The notes: generated by a model from the sequence alone, not told the origin. A DNA stretch of 64,000 bases from Sthenelais limicola (GCA_942159475.1 OW804095.1:67918773-67982772), one strand, 5' to 3'; positions 34,911-48,442 are shown, counted from the first letter of the stretch. A program made the numbers and translations.

Positions 34911-37900
34911 AACGTTATATGCCGTCATAACTATATTGACAATATTGCTCGACGGCGATCTCGACGTTCCATATTTAATACTCGCGGGCGTAGTAACTGC
35001 AGTGAGTCAGCATTAGTGAACAAGCACTGCCCAAGTGTAACATGGAACCTGGAGATTGCCTGAGGGTAATTTTGTATTATAGTTTTCCTGATATTTATGG
35101 TGAAAAAATAGTGAAAATTCCATGGAAATCATTGGCGAGTATAGCGATACACAGGGCTTTATTGTCTGCTTCCATGAGCGCCAATGCTGTAGCATATATG
35201 GCATTTCATATTACCCGCTAGAAATTTGTAATAAATACCCTTATCTTTTAAGTTGACTAAAAGAAATAAATTGCTTACCCATTGCACCCCTCGGACATGA
35301 CATAATAATGTATGACCCTCGGCCTCGTGTGTGAGGCAAATACATACCACATCGTTCATGATCAGGACTTTGAACAGTCGTTCGGGTTCTGTTTCCTTAA
35401 TCTATACAATGTGTGTGTTCAATGAGTCATATGAATAAAACATGAAAAATAATCATTTGATATTCCACTAGAATATTATTTGAGCATCTATCAGTCAACT
35501 CACGTAATTCCAGAATCACATACACAACGCAAACACATCAATAAAGTTAATGACCCCTATCAAAATAGCATAATGTATCATTCTAGCTACGGATCCCCTT
35601 TCCTCTGCAGCAGTCCTATGATATTACTTGAGAAGAGGAGGGGATTGAGGTACGACAATATAGCAGTCCTTCCCTCTGGTGTATTTAGAACGCCCTTCAG
35701 AGAACAAAGCAGCTTTCCTAAGGTGTTAACAGCCTGGCACGCCCGAGTAGCACCAACATTCAGAGCGGCTCCACTGTCAAAGCTTTGTCACCAAGCATTT
35801 CTCTCATGGGCAGGAAAGAGGTAATGACGTTCTGAAGTAAGCTCTGTCGGTAAACTGCCACACACTGTCACACCCAATGTCTATATGTAAAAGAAGGGGA
35901 AAATTCGTCCCACTATTATTACAGGCTCGTACGAATGTATCTTGTGGTAACTATGTAGCGCTGGGGCTTTTTTAAAAAAGAATGTTGGAAACAAAGAGCA
36001 GAGTAATAGAATCATTGTACGGCTTTCCTCATAAACACACTGTGCATACACGTGAACATCAGATTCTTCTATTGTTCTGAAAACGTGAGTGAATAGAGAT
36101 TATTGTCTCAGCTATTCGGATATTTCCTTAAGATGTTTAGGAGTTTGAATCATTCTTTAGTAAACCCTGTGAAAGTTATGCACTTTAAGCAGAGCAAATA
36201 ACTATGTTTTAAAGAAAATTGGAAAAGGGCCGACAGAAACAGGAAGCATTGAACAACTGAAATTTAGTCGATTGATATCTTCCCCTAGGATAGCTGGATA
36301 TTTGGAACTCATGAGTGGGAATTACAACCAGGCGGGTTAGATCTGGTCAGACATCTGAACAGATTGGATATGCAAATACCGATGAGAGACAGCACTGTAT
36401 CAGGGAGAATTACTCGCATGTCGGAATCTAAGTATGACACTCGGTGTTTCAGTGATCGACCTTTTAATGGAGGGCTTTCGGGCATTATATGTAAATGTCA
36501 GAGAGTATGGGTCCCAGGTTGAGATAGTAGGCATGCGTAGTCTAAGGATGACAGACTCCTAGACTGAGTGATAAATGACCTGATAACAGTGGTGATCTCA
36601 TATATCCCCCATCTCTCCCGTCCGGCCCCTCCCTCTAGTATTTCCAATGTCTGAATATGTTGTTAAAGAAAGCCAACTGGAGTTTTCGATGCCTTGAAGT
36701 GAATATTGAGTTTACTTAAAGGCTCTAAGAGGGTTGTGTTATGCAGTAAACAATATTAGTATAATGACTTATGGGAACCCCAGTGAGTCGATTCTTCCTG
36801 TATATATTTTCCCTTTCCATATACTACTTACAAAGGAGTCATTCAGTTCACAGGACTATTGCTCCGTATTCCTCATCCATTAACTTTTCCTTGGAGGCCA
36901 ACGACCGAAAATAACCCTTCAAACGATTTCTTGGTGAGTAATAGAGAAAACTGGGTGAAAAACACCTGGCTTCCCTTAAGATAATTGCAGGAAACATTAC
37001 TTTGCACGTTGAGTGATAATTAGAATGGGTGGGAGTGAACCAATATCCTCGCTAAACCCCTCTCTACAGTGAAATTAGAATCTTTATTAAGCATGATATA
37101 GCAATACATACACTGATTTATATGCCTTTAATAATCTATAAATATATATATATTTTAAAGCAATTTTGTGTACTTTTCCCGAAAGTAATTCCGCTGGTTC
37201 AGGTGGCGATGATCACATATATATAATAAAGATATCAGATTAATTAAAAATGTGTCCAGAACTTGAATATGTACCAGAAGAACACTGCGAGCGCTTTTCC
37301 CCAGCTCCTCAAAGAGTATTCCTTTTATGAAAGGCATTGCGTATGGACGTAGTGCGAGTCCTGCGTCTTCTGTACACAAGAGGGTGCATTAAGAGGCTAA
37401 TCGCGACGGCAATAAGCCGAGGTGTGATTTATGGGAGGGAATAAGACGTGTGCTTTATTCCTGTCACAGACTACTTACCTACAAGTGGGTATTGAATGGT
37501 GCCCTCAAGGCGCGGTCAAATACCTCTCACACTGGGCTCTCCCCTGGACAGCATCCAAAGCCAGACGAGGCGCAAACCTAGAGGAAGGTATAAGTATGCA
37601 TGCCACGACGGCTCGAGAAGGTAGGTGGGCAAAGGTTGGGCCGGGAAAAGGCGGTTGAGCTGTGTATCAAGTATTAGCAGAGATGATATATATATCTTTA
37701 TGCACGAGTGCTGGAAATCATTATTACAAAGCCTAGAAGTCAGACGTAATCTGTCTTGATAGGTGTCCTGAGTTTTAAAGCCTCTTTAGGAGTGTTCTGG
37801 ATATTGTTGGACAAGGCCTCGACTCGAGGGTGGCTTCTTTTATGGTGGAATGCTTTGCCCTAATCTAGGTAGAACTGCTCTATAGATTTGACAAGGAAAT

Positions 37901-38753
37901 ATGCGTTATGAATTGCCTTTAATTAATACATTAGGTCTGGATATGGATTATCCATTTACGAGTCCCATCAATTCTGTCGGTTTTCTGTAAAACTCGTGTC
38001 AAAGATGGTCACTATGACCTATTTTAATAACGGCAATGACACCAACCTATCACAGTGGGATATGGCCAATTCAAATTGATAAAACATATGTGACTTTTTG
38101 TCAAGGATAAGAGATAATTGTGGAAAAGTCTTCAAACTATGTTGGAACATTGATCCATTGTGGGTCTTTTTTAATACAAACAGTCCCTTTCTTCTAATGC
38201 CTCACTGATGACTTGTACATCTAAAAGGATTTAGTTACATTATTTAGGTGTTGTATGGAGATCTTGTGGGAAACAAAATATTGTTTACGCTCTAGATCTT
38301 CCTTTTCTGAATACCTCTCCATTGGCAGAAACCATTTGAAGACCATGTTCCCTCAGACCCATAGAAGAATTGGGTCAGATCAATTACCGACTTTAAGATG
38401 GTCAAAATGGATGTAAATATAATTTGCAATCCATAGAGGGCAAAATAATTGGATCCAGCATATAAACATATAGAAACATGAGGTAAGAAATGAGAAATTT
38501 TTTGTACTAGATCTAATTTTAGTACAATGATATGCTAGAAAAGATATTCTGTACCTGGCAACGGGTCAAAACAATTTTGTTGGAAGGTTATGCGCAATGA
38601 TTTAATTGCTGTTAGATGTTGATGTTCAATATAATGTTTTAAAAAGAAGTGGAAAAGTATTAGTTGAGAAAGTGATATATCCTGAAAGTTCTTATAGATG
38701 ACGATAATCATTATCTGCGGTCGACTGGTAATGTGGCATCTTTGAAGTTAATT
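34911..38753. other. Anonymous non-coding DNA
   Basis: Unrecognised short frames: 114 codons at 35480-35824 (+), 74 codons at 37155-37379 (-) and 75 codons at 37431-37658 (+, in a GC-richer patch ending near a GGTAGGTGGG splice-donor-like string). A perfect octamer ATGCAAAT lies near 36371. A (TA)n run lies at 37140-37154. Nothing assignable. Confidence 0.45.
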
Positions 38754-39710
38754 CTACACTGGTGCGCCCCTGAAATAAGTCATAACTATGTCAGTGTAGC
38801 AGTTTATGCAATATTTGGGTTCATTTAAGTGTTTATTTTCCTTGCGGCGATTTCCCTCCTTTGCCTTCCCCTTCGCGGTAACGATTGTTGTTGACAGTTT
38901 GAGCGATATTTGGGTGCCTTTTAAGTTGATGAACTCAGTTGCTTGGGAAGATATCCATCTTGTTGGATGTCTTACTGTGGCTTCAGGACAAGGCAAATAT
39001 ATCCTGGAGAGTAGGAATCCGGTGATGAAATAACAACTTGGTGCCTGGGCAGAGGCTTTGTTGGCATTTTCAACCAAAAGATAGATTGATATCAGTACCA
39101 ATGTGGGACCTATGCTCGAGGGCAGAGCTTTAGTGTGTGTACTGTTCAATAAGAAGCGTTGTGCATCTTATGCCCCAAAAGAAGAGGATACCATTGCTTA
39201 GAGGAATGAATGTCCGAAGGATGGGAAACCATGTTGCATTTATCTTGTGGACAAGGGCCATGGTCAGTTTGAAAGTGTATTTGGGCCAATCGTTTTGGCC
39301 TATTCGGGTGTGATAATTCTGAATTAGAACCAGGATCAGAGCATTAAAGTTTACCTTAGAAAAGGAATGCTTAAAATATAATTCAATCGCAGCCGTTAGC
39401 GATGATTCTGAGAATAACCTACCATTATTAAGTGTTTTTAAATTGCTGTTAAACGAAAGGCCCTTGTTGGAGAGGACCATGTTGAACGTTTAAAGACACC
39501 TTTTTCAAAGGTCATTTGAATATCAGGGGACAGCGCATCGAGCATTAATAGTGATATTGAATAGGCATTTCTTGCAAGGTTTTGATGACAAGATAGTTTA
39601 GTCCTTGGCCATGAGACATGTAAGTGACCATGTTCTTGAGCTCTAATGGTCAGCAAAGCCCAGTTTCCACCAGTGGGTCCAAAGCCCATGGAGGAGACTC
39701 TTAAGGACAC
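38754..39710 (-). other. Cluster of three minus-strand open frames, unrecognised
   Basis: Three minus-strand frames of 131 codons (38754-39149), 116 (39130-39480) and 90 (39438-39710) overlap slightly and together cover nearly 1 kb, longer than the window's background. The products show no motif I can name. The region is slightly GC-richer than its flanks. It could be a decayed coding sequence with two frame changes, or chance. I make no functional call. Confidence 0.2.
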
Positions 39711-42700
39711 TTGACCAATGGTCAGTACATGACCAATGATTGCCCTGAAGGGTGATAAATGTTGGACACTACTTAACGAGCATCGCCGGTAGAGGGAGTG
39801 GAAATTATCGAGAAGGGCCAGGTTGAGGTCTTAAAGCTTAGAAAGAATGCATGAATCTAGAAGAGACCAATAGTTGTATGGGACTGCTTTCCCTTTCTAT
39901 TCACCAGTCCTCCCATTCTTTTTATCACAAACTGCAAGTCAGCATTCCTTGGTAATGGTTTAAAGTGCTAGATGTTGAAAATACGGATGAGTCTGACTTG
40001 ATCTATGGACCTACTGAATGAACATTTTCATTACTTCAATGGTCGCCTTGCCCATATCTTAAAAACTGAAATGAAAAAATCCGATACTGGGTAAGATTGT
40101 AAGCTCAGTATCTATTGCATATGTCAATCAAATTCCGACTGTAACTTGAATGAGGAGAAGAGACTTCTTGTCGAAATCGATGCACGTTTCTGATGCCAGA
40201 CTGTTGGCAAATATTAAGTCATGCTTTTTCGCTGAACCTAACAAAATCCTTGGCAAAACAGTCCCAATGATGTTAGGCAAAGTCTTACAATAGGTGTTCT
40301 CCGACAGGGATAAAATACATATTTATTCATTAAAGTTTTCAGTTTGTGTAGCTTACTTTCCTCGCCAGCAACTTAAATTTCATAAGTCGTATTGAGTACC
40401 ACTGACGTATAAGAACATCATATTTACGTTATGCTTTCAAACTTTTGAGGGACAAAAAAGTGATGTTTTATCAGGAATTGGTGAAAAATAACACAGAAGT
40501 ACTCGTCGATGGCATAATATACAGCGAGTGAGTACAATATTATAAGCGACTGAAACCAACGAGTTTGTTAATTGATTTAGTACAATATATGATTTAATAA
40601 TATAGATCTATATATATATAAATCTATATCTAAATCTATCTATATATATAAATATATTCTTGTGTAACAAAGTTGAATTGTGTCACTAAACTAGATAGAA
40701 AACCGCATTGGTTGCCATGAATACCACACATAACTCACTAGTGCATATGCACTGTACATAACTCACTCTAAATACGTTGTTCTCAGAGCAATGCGTATAC
40801 AATCAAATATATAACAGCAAGGTCGTACTTATCAAGGACTTATAAACTTAACAGTTCTTTTCAAATCTAATATGGACGAAATGGTTCTTACAGGGGAATA
40901 TGGGAACCAGGGATTGGAGTTGATTAGGACGAGGGGCAAAGCAATGTTTTTGTGAGGCTGGAATGGTCATCGTGTGAAAGCTGGCCTCTGGACCTGAGTG
41001 GATTGCAATGAAACTTGCAGATTGCTCTAATGCTTGATTACCTTGCCCACCAACTTTTGGATATTCATGACCAGTACCAATTCATCAAGATGAGAAGGTA
41101 TTGGAGCTTCATCATTAGATCCCCGGTATAGATATTCTTTTCGAGGGTGACATACATTTATGCACTCCGGCTTGATATATCGAATGTTAGACTGTCATAA
41201 TTCATGAAAACACCCTGTAGAATAACCACAATCAGATAACAAGACCAAAGTATAATTATATTCAGTTTTAAAAGAATCATTCTTCGATATATAAAATTTT
41301 CTTTAATATTTCAGTTTCACAGTATGATAAATCTATTTAATCAAATATATTTCACTATTAAATGACATATCTCTATTTTGCATGGTTGCAAAATGGCTGT
41401 TGTTGGCCGTTGGCTGGTAACTGTTGGCTGGTAACTTCTAGGCTTTATATATACACAGCTCTGAACTAAAATATATTTCATCCCATTACAAATGCATGAA
41501 TATTTTGGTATAATCAATGTTATAACCGTTCACCAACGTAGTTTTTGAAATTGGCAACCTTTCACTGACGAACATTTGGGTCCCAACACACCATTAAAAG
41601 TTTCAAGTATAAGAAATCGAATTCCAGACCTGAAGTGTATGTGGATTTTTTTCTGGGAATTGATAAACGTAGACACGCCTCCATATGTAATAATTTCTCG
41701 TAATGTACTTTCTGCAACACGGTGACGTGTGGGGGGATGAGATAAAGTACACACTTTTTAGTCCCTCTACGTATTCCATTTAAGACCTCAGATGCCAGCT
41801 CAGGAAAAAAGCAAATATCCCTGTATTTCATAACAGGATAAAGGAAAAAGGCAATACTATTGAATTATTTTGGCAATAAAGGCATGTACTAAATATCTAC
41901 CCTTCGAAAAGGCTTTGCGAGGTTTAAGAAATCCCATTACCAACCACCATTATGTGTGATACCAAAAGTCCAGTGACCCTATCAGTCAGCTGGTTTTGAT
42001 AACCTGAAATCAATATTCAAGTTACTCATGAAAGGAAAGATATAAGAAATTATTCGTGTCACATTCAGTATCCATCATATTAAAAAAAAACCCATGTTGG
42101 CTTCTTCCTTGGTTCTTATTATCTGAGGCTCAGCAAGTCTAAACATTGACTGCATTGCACCCTGATCATTAACACATAACACCATCCGTTATCACTGTGC
42201 CAGAGATTAGCACAAAACCTAGCATCATTATCTCTGCATCGCGAGCAGCGAGCAGTCCCTCAAACATAAATCTCTCATCCTTTAATGTACTTTTATTGGG
42301 GGATTAAATTCCACTAAATCCCCTTCTCCAGATGATCCAATTGTTGTATTCATTCCATGTACTCGGGAGTAATAGGGAATTTATTAGAGATATTCCACTA
42401 GACCTAAATAGAATAGGAATTACAATGGAGGCCCTTTCACCGTGGCAACATGGTGAAGGTGGTAATTTGTAATGAGTAACAAAAAGTGTTTGATAATCGC
42501 CATATAGACATGAGTGGAGATCTATGGTCTTACTAGCACATAACAGGTTTTCTCTGATAATGAAACCTAACTGATTAAATCTTACTTAGAATAAAATATT
42601 GTCACCACACAAAATTAGCATACGATTAGAATAGATTGAGGATACTCCTTTGAATCTGCTTATGCCCGGTGGACAATTCATATTTTTACTGCAGGACAAT

Positions 42701-43119
42701 TTTTTTGTACAAAAACAGGGATATCCAAAGGTTACAAGGACATATTATAGAGGCTTCATGCATAGCAGATAGGGAACAAAGGATATTAATCCAATTGTGG
42801 AAGTGGTCTGAGGGTTTTCACCCATCTGGGATTCCCTGGTGAGGTGGAAATGGGGCCTAGCAGGCAACAATCATTAATTCTTCATAAGGTACAACCCCCT
42901 CCATCTTCTCATTTTCCAAATCCCTACTCGGTAATTATCGAAGTCAGGACCAATGTTGTCAGTAGGCCTACGCTTAAAGGACATAGGGCTCATTGCACTA
43001 TACGCAATAACATCTTAAATTTACGATCACGGGGGATTTATGATACCAGTATTGAACAAACATTGCATTTAAACTCATGCATTTGAGCGAGGAAAGAGGT
43101 CTCTCGGGGTAAGGTCACG
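39711..43119. other. Anonymous DNA with simple repeats
   Basis: AT-rich simple sequence (TATA/TCTA type) at about 40600-40660. The palindrome AGTGCATATGCACT (40740-40753) lies between two copies of ACATAACTCACT (40728, 40757). A perfect 14-bp tandem pair GTTGGCTGGTAACT lies at 41410-41437. Open frames near 41530-41831 (-) and 42844-43086 (+) are unrecognised. Confidence 0.5.
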
Positions 43120-43151
43120 CGGTCGCACGGTCGCACGGTCGCACGGTCGCA
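43120..43151. repeat. (CGGTCGCA)4 minisatellite
   Basis: Four exact 8-bp units, two CpG each, in AT-rich surroundings, with a partial unit (GGTCACG) just before. It is short enough to be length-polymorphic. Confidence 0.95.
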
Positions 43152-44205
43152 TCAATTTTGAATAAAGAACAATAAACTGAAATAAGAAAGGCCCTCTCCT
43201 CTTCCCTAAAAGTCCGCTGCCAATCACTCCGGTTAGTGGATTTATAAGCAGCTGAAGTCAACAGATTGGTGTGTAGCACTAAACACATTCTGCGACCACA
43301 CATTGATAGGTACAAGCCTCAACCAATCCTCGTACAAAAATAAACTCATGAGGATTCCAGTGAGAAAAGTGGGTATGTTATCCTCATCTACACTTGAATA
43401 TAGGACCCATTATAAGTGTTGTACCTCTATCTTTTCTCAGAACAGAGACCTACATGGAGGGCTTGAGTTATAGGGGTACTGATCAGAGGCCTCACCAGGG
43501 ACAAACGTCGGTTGGTATCGAGCCATGCTAATGATGGCTGCATGACTATATATACCAACGAGTACACTTTTCAATTATATCAAGGCTCGTCAAAATCTTT
43601 CAATTTTCCTCGAGGAAATTGGAAATCCTATCCCCTAAAAAATGAGTCTCTTTAAATGAGTTGTCATGTGAAGTAACACTACTTGTTACTCCATATAATC
43701 AGTATATCTAACGTGTTATGTCTTAAAACAGAATGCGATGGTATCATTTCAAGCGAATTTGAGCCTGTGGAGCATCTGCTCACTGAGAAGTGGCACCTAT
43801 TGGCGCCTCCATTATTCTCTAATCTTTGCAACTGAGAAAAGTCCCATTTCACCCAGAGTGGAACCAATTACCTCATAATCTAGCCACTCCAAGCCTCTGG
43901 AAGTGACACAAAAAGAGCAAACCCAGAAGAATCCATAAATCCCCAAGCATGGCATCTCGGGCTGTAGACATCAAAGCTAGATGTGTGTAATTACGTTACG
44001 CTACACGGCTGTAAAGGGGGAAAGCTCCCTAATGAATACCTCTGGTGAGGTACTTTATTTTGATAAGAAAATGACCCAAATATGAAGATCAGATATCAGT
44101 CGCTATTTAGTGGGACAAGATAGGTACCGTATATATGGATCCGACACATCGAACTTAAGGGACAGCATGACTAGAATTGATATAGGTAAGTACTAGTAAC
44201 ATATT
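43152..44205. other. Anonymous non-coding DNA
   Basis: Short unrecognised frames (66 codons 43115-43315 -, 62 codons 43679-43867 -). No element seen before the MITE. Confidence 0.5.
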
Positions 44206-44418
44206 AGGGAGAATTAGCAACCACAACGCACTAACACTAGTAACGCATCCACTAACCTTTAGAACATTATTACCATTGTGGGGACATCTTGCGAGGCCTG
44301 CAATTCAAATGCCCTTGGCCTAGCGCCTCCTGAGATATCGCCACAGCGGTAGTAATGTACAAATAGTTAGTGGATGCGTTAGTGTTGTGTTGGTGCGTTG
44401 TGGTTGCTAAATCTCCCT
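44206..44418. mobile_element. MITE with about 70-bp inverted arms
   Basis: A 213-bp element. The left end starts AGGGAGAATTAGCAACCACA; the right end is the complement of AGGGAGATTTAGCAACCACA. Arms at 44206-44274 and 44348-44418 stay alignable for about 70 bp with few changes, including ACGCATCCACTAAC on both. The middle of about 70 bp is unrelated and GC-richer. The trinucleotide ATT flanks both ends (44203-44205, 44419-44421), a likely target duplication. It has no coding capacity. A 3-bp duplication would fit PIF/Harbinger, but this is tentative. Confidence 0.85.
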
Positions 44419-46994
44419 ATTAAACTTACAATATAAGTAAGAAAGTATTTCTATAAGTGTCTGGACACTAGAATCGTGTTGTATGATATACAGGGGTACA
44501 TGGTGCTCTACCAACGGGTTTGAAGTGAAAATACTCGTTGGTCTTACTAAGATTAAATGAAACAGGTGAACAATAGGAACAAATGGGGAGGGAAGGCGAG
44601 CTCATGAATATCATGTTTTCTCATTTACATTGTCTATTTACGGCTTTTGAAACTGACCCAACGTATGTAAGGAAATACTTACCTAAATCGTCCAATATTT
44701 GTCAACGTAAGCATTAACACTGGAAAAAAGCAGATATGGCGCTTTGAGTATGCAATACAATATATTGAACATTGGGGTTTTAATTCACCGGCAGCACGCT
44801 AAAGTAAGGTGATACAGGCAAAGAAGTTATGATACCCCATATCATCTTTTTCATACAGTTCATAACGATTTCAAGTGCTGTCCAACACAGCTCTTCAGTA
44901 GAGTAAAACGTGGGCAATGTTAACGTTCAGGCGAGAGAAAACACATAAGTCTTTACCAGCACTTATACATGTAGGATATACTTACATTCGTGCATTCAGT
45001 AAATTATGCCCTAGAACAAAGTGCATCATGGTAAACCTCTTTTATTACTTTGTTTTGAAAACAATATTGTGCGAAAATATATCGTTGTTGTACAATGTAG
45101 CCTGTGGGAACGAAGAAATATACATGGGCTTGCAATCGACTTCACCACTGCCAGGATAGCCTGCAACATCAGTTCGGTCAGTTGCAGTTAAAGGGTCCGG
45201 GCAGTCATCAAATAACACGGTGTAAACACTTAATTGTAGCATGAGAAGAGGAGATATCTCAGCTAGTGCACTCAGAAACCAAGCTAGCTTTATTAGCGAG
45301 TGGCAGCGGGGAAGTTTGGTGTGAAATATCGAGTTAAGGATTTGGACCAATGTGGTTGTAATGGAGAAAACATTCAATAATAACTTGGAGGTGTCGGATG
45401 ATCATTCAGACTAATTTCTCTCGTAATTTGATCTTTATTTCCCAGTTCATTCCAGAATGCTATGGATGATATTGGAGGGGTAAAAGTCGAATGGTTTGCT
45501 CCCAGACGTACGACCGTGTCATATCCCACTTTATATGGCAGTTGGAGATGATCTACGCCAGCTATATTCACATTTACAGCAAGAGCACATCAAGGCCTGT
45601 CTACCTTTAAGTGTAATATTTGCCCTCCCTTTCAATAAATTCTAATATGTCCCCAAACATCAGGGTTGTCAGGAGCAAACCGAGGCAATCAACTCAGACG
45701 CAAAAGGCATTGTACATGACCTTGAAGAGGCGAGTACAGGGCAGTAGGGGGCAAGTGTGTGTTTCCATGCATTCAGCTCCCAAGTGCTAAAGTGTAATTC
45801 ATGTTGACGATCTAGTGTTGTTTACACAAGGCCACTCATTTCATCGCCCTATATGCAAACTGGCATTGAAGGGAACGAGGAAATTTAATCACAATAAATA
45901 TCTCATTTTCATGAGTCGATATCACACTGTAACCTCAGCAGGGCTCTTGTAGGGGAGGTAGGTAAAGTTGTTTCACTGGTTTCTAAATCTTAGAATTAAC
46001 TATAAAAGAAGTGAGACACTAGTACTACCAGGAATTGCGGTAGATGATATATGAATCTAGTGTTGATTAAAATGGTCGACTGAAATTGAAATGGATCACC
46101 CCTAGTATAGGATATTATATTAATCGATTATAATGTTTTTATAGTATGAATACATTAGTCACATCTTGGAGTGTATATGGGAAAAGTTAAATTATAGATA
46201 GATCTAGATATCATATTTCTCGCTATAGAACACGAGTCTATACATACTATATGTGTGAATGTTTATCTCTATTAACAAGAAATCTAAATTATGCAGGTTG
46301 GAAGTTGGTAGTCTCGAGTAGGAACTGTTATCTCTCTGCCTCAACGCCTTCAACCTCCTGTCTCCCCCTCCCAACACCACTCTATGGAAAGAACACCATC
46401 GTAATTGGCCCAATGATGTACACGTCTAACATATTCATCATGACCGTAACTAGATTAACTTTTCACCTTAAACAGTGTTAATCATGGCTTATAACCAGTA
46501 TGCTATCCTCCAGTGCATTCTAATAGGAGCGCGGCCATGAGTGGATGGGTGAATTATCACCCATTTTCCACCCCTAAACTACCTCAATCTGCCTCATCTA
46601 CCTCATCAAATCTACCCCGGCCAGGCTTATTCTCTCTTATCCAGCCCCGGCTTTTATCACCCTCACAGAACAGCCATATTGACGCGCGGGAAAAAACAAA
46701 TAAAGAGGAGCTCGCGATGAGAGTAACTAGCGATATTGCAGCAGGTGATGATCTGGGCAGGGTTGAGCAGTTCAGATTTTAAATTCATTATATTTTGCAG
46801 CTGCATAGTAGACGTTTTATTTCGTTTATATCTTAATGATAGTGTCCCCTAGTCCCCTTCGGAGAAATCAGATTAAGGTTTTAGGGCATGTGGTGAGTTT
46901 GCAGAAGGTGAGAAGCTATGCTGCAGCCTACCTCTGCTATAAGTGGCATTGTGTCATAATGATATATTTGTGTCCCAATTACATATCCATACCC
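44419..46994. other. Anonymous non-coding DNA
   Basis: The longest frame is 110 codons (45045-45377 -), unrecognised. A strong CTCF-like match GCAGTAGGGGGCAA lies at 45741-45754. Frames in the pyrimidine- and CpG-richer patch 46300-46780 (for example 89 codons 46513-46782 +) are unrecognised. Confidence 0.45.
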
Positions 46995-47420
46995 TTAAAA
47001 GCCAACCTCCATTGGTACAACAGGAGGTCCGACATGTCATGCAACACGTACTGCACATTGGGTCGATTGTAGGTGCGACAGTGTCGCTCCAATGGAGATT
47101 CTTGCATGAGACATGTTTGTCTCTTCTATGTCGCCGAGGTGATCAGACAAGATAAGACTAGTGTTGTCGCCGTTTGTCCCTCCATGTCGCAGTAATTGTT
47201 TGTCGCATACTGTGTTGCTCTATGTCTCTTCAATGGAGATTGGTGTCTCATCACGTCGCAGCATGGCACTTACATATCTCATGTGACTCTGTCTCATCAA
47301 TGGAGAACCTGTTGCTTCATGTGACAAGCCATGTCGCAGGTACTTGCAACATGGCTTGTCATATGCAACATAGGAGCGACATATGTTTCATCATGTCGCT
47401 CCAATGAAGATGGCCTCTAA
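46995..47420. mobile_element. Inverted-repeat element filled with ATGTCGC units
   Basis: The left end TTAAAAGCCAACCTCCATTG and the right end, the complement of TTAGAGGCCATCTTCATTGG, form about 20-bp terminal inverted repeats with a 1-base gap and a few changes. Between them TGTCGC/GCGACA occurs about ten times in 330 bp. CAATGGAGA occurs three times and CAATGAAGA once (about 47091, 47232, 47296 and 47401). TGTCGCTCCAATG occurs at both about 47084 and 47394. The repeats are spaced, not tandem. The 77-codon frame across it (47174-47407) only reflects these repeats. It looks like a non-autonomous DNA transposon with transposase-site-like sub-terminal repeats; the superfamily is unknown. Confidence 0.65.
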
Positions 47421-47631
47421 CTTATTAGTACGATCCAATCAGAGTTCGGTCTATAGATATGATTTTATTAATTCAGATTGTTACTCATGTATTGGTGGGT
47501 TTACATATTTCATTTCATATAATATGAGACGGCCAATAAAACCATTTAACACAATAAAATAGATAATGCCACAGGTCGCCCACAAGTGGTCTTCCCCTGC
47601 TACCTGATGTGTAAAGTGCTTTAAATAAATC
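47421..47631. other. Anonymous spacer
   Basis: About 210 bp between two repeat elements. AT-rich; nothing seen. Confidence 0.5.
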
Positions 47632-47983
47632 TTTAAGCTTATTACGTCGGTCGAAAACTAAAGATTTTCTTTCCTTTGTTACGATCTTTTCAGACACCAT
47701 CTAAAACTCATTTGACCAACATTTTGGAGTATTTTGTCCGGTTGTCACAGGGCTTCATAAAAACTCTTCATAATATAATGTCTTCAAAATAGTTTCATGG
47801 GATGGCTTCACTTATTATCGCTCACCGCGGTCCGTTTTCGCGTGGCAGATTCTACTTTAATTTCTTGTATTAACATAAAGTAGGAGCAAAATATTGAGAA
47901 ATTTAGTTCCATTCAAAATTCATAACATGAGTACATTTGTTCAGATTTCTTTGTCATTTAAATATCTGAGAATGTAGCTTTAA
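47632..47983 (+). repeat. Dispersed repeat, subtype A, copy 2, with inverted end
   Basis: The left part (TTTAAGCTTATTAC, then ATCTAAAACTCATTTGACC at 47699 and TTTTGGAGTATTTTGTCC) follows the 3983-4150 copy block for block. The right end at 47967-47983, TGAGAATGTAGCTTTAA, is the head motif in inverse orientation. So this 352-bp copy may show both ends of the element, which would then be a MITE with TTWAAGCT-type inverted ends. Non-coding. Confidence 0.55.
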
Positions 47984-48442
47984 CCCGAACTCTTTTACTT
48001 TGCAACTAGTATTTCCATCTTCCAACTACATCCTTCTAAACTTTCCTCTTCTGTAGATCAGTGGCCCGGCGTGGGTGCCGCGGCGTCGCACCCACCTCCA
48101 CATTCCCCTTTGATATTGGTTATTTTCCTTTGATAGTTTCTCCCAATCTAACTAGCCCCCACTCCCCTGTATAGATCCATCTGCGGATTGATTAATTTCC
48201 AAGCATTAATTAGTGGAGGGGTTCATTAGAGTGTTTCTGCGGCATGGAGATTAAGCCAATTTCCCGATCAGCGAGGGTGAGCACACGGCTATGATAGAGA
48301 TATGACCAACATCCATCTTGACTTTCTTCCTCTCTCATATTCATTTTTCATTTTCCTTCACTTGTTCATCCTGTGCTAAACCCTTCACGTTTTTTTTCTC
48401 GATGACTTCTACCTACTAATATTATATGAAAACCTTTCTACA
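47984..48442. other. Anonymous DNA with a GC-rich hairpin
   Basis: An 8-bp perfect stem GTGGGTGC (48071-48078) / GCACCCAC (48088-48095) with a 9-base CpG-rich loop stands out from AT-rich flanks. Pyrimidine-rich tracts follow (48320-48400). Confidence 0.5.

Noticed and set aside
47174..47407. 77-codon frame rich in His, Met and Ser
   Set aside because: It is only the translation of the repeated ATGTCGC and CAATGGAGA units.
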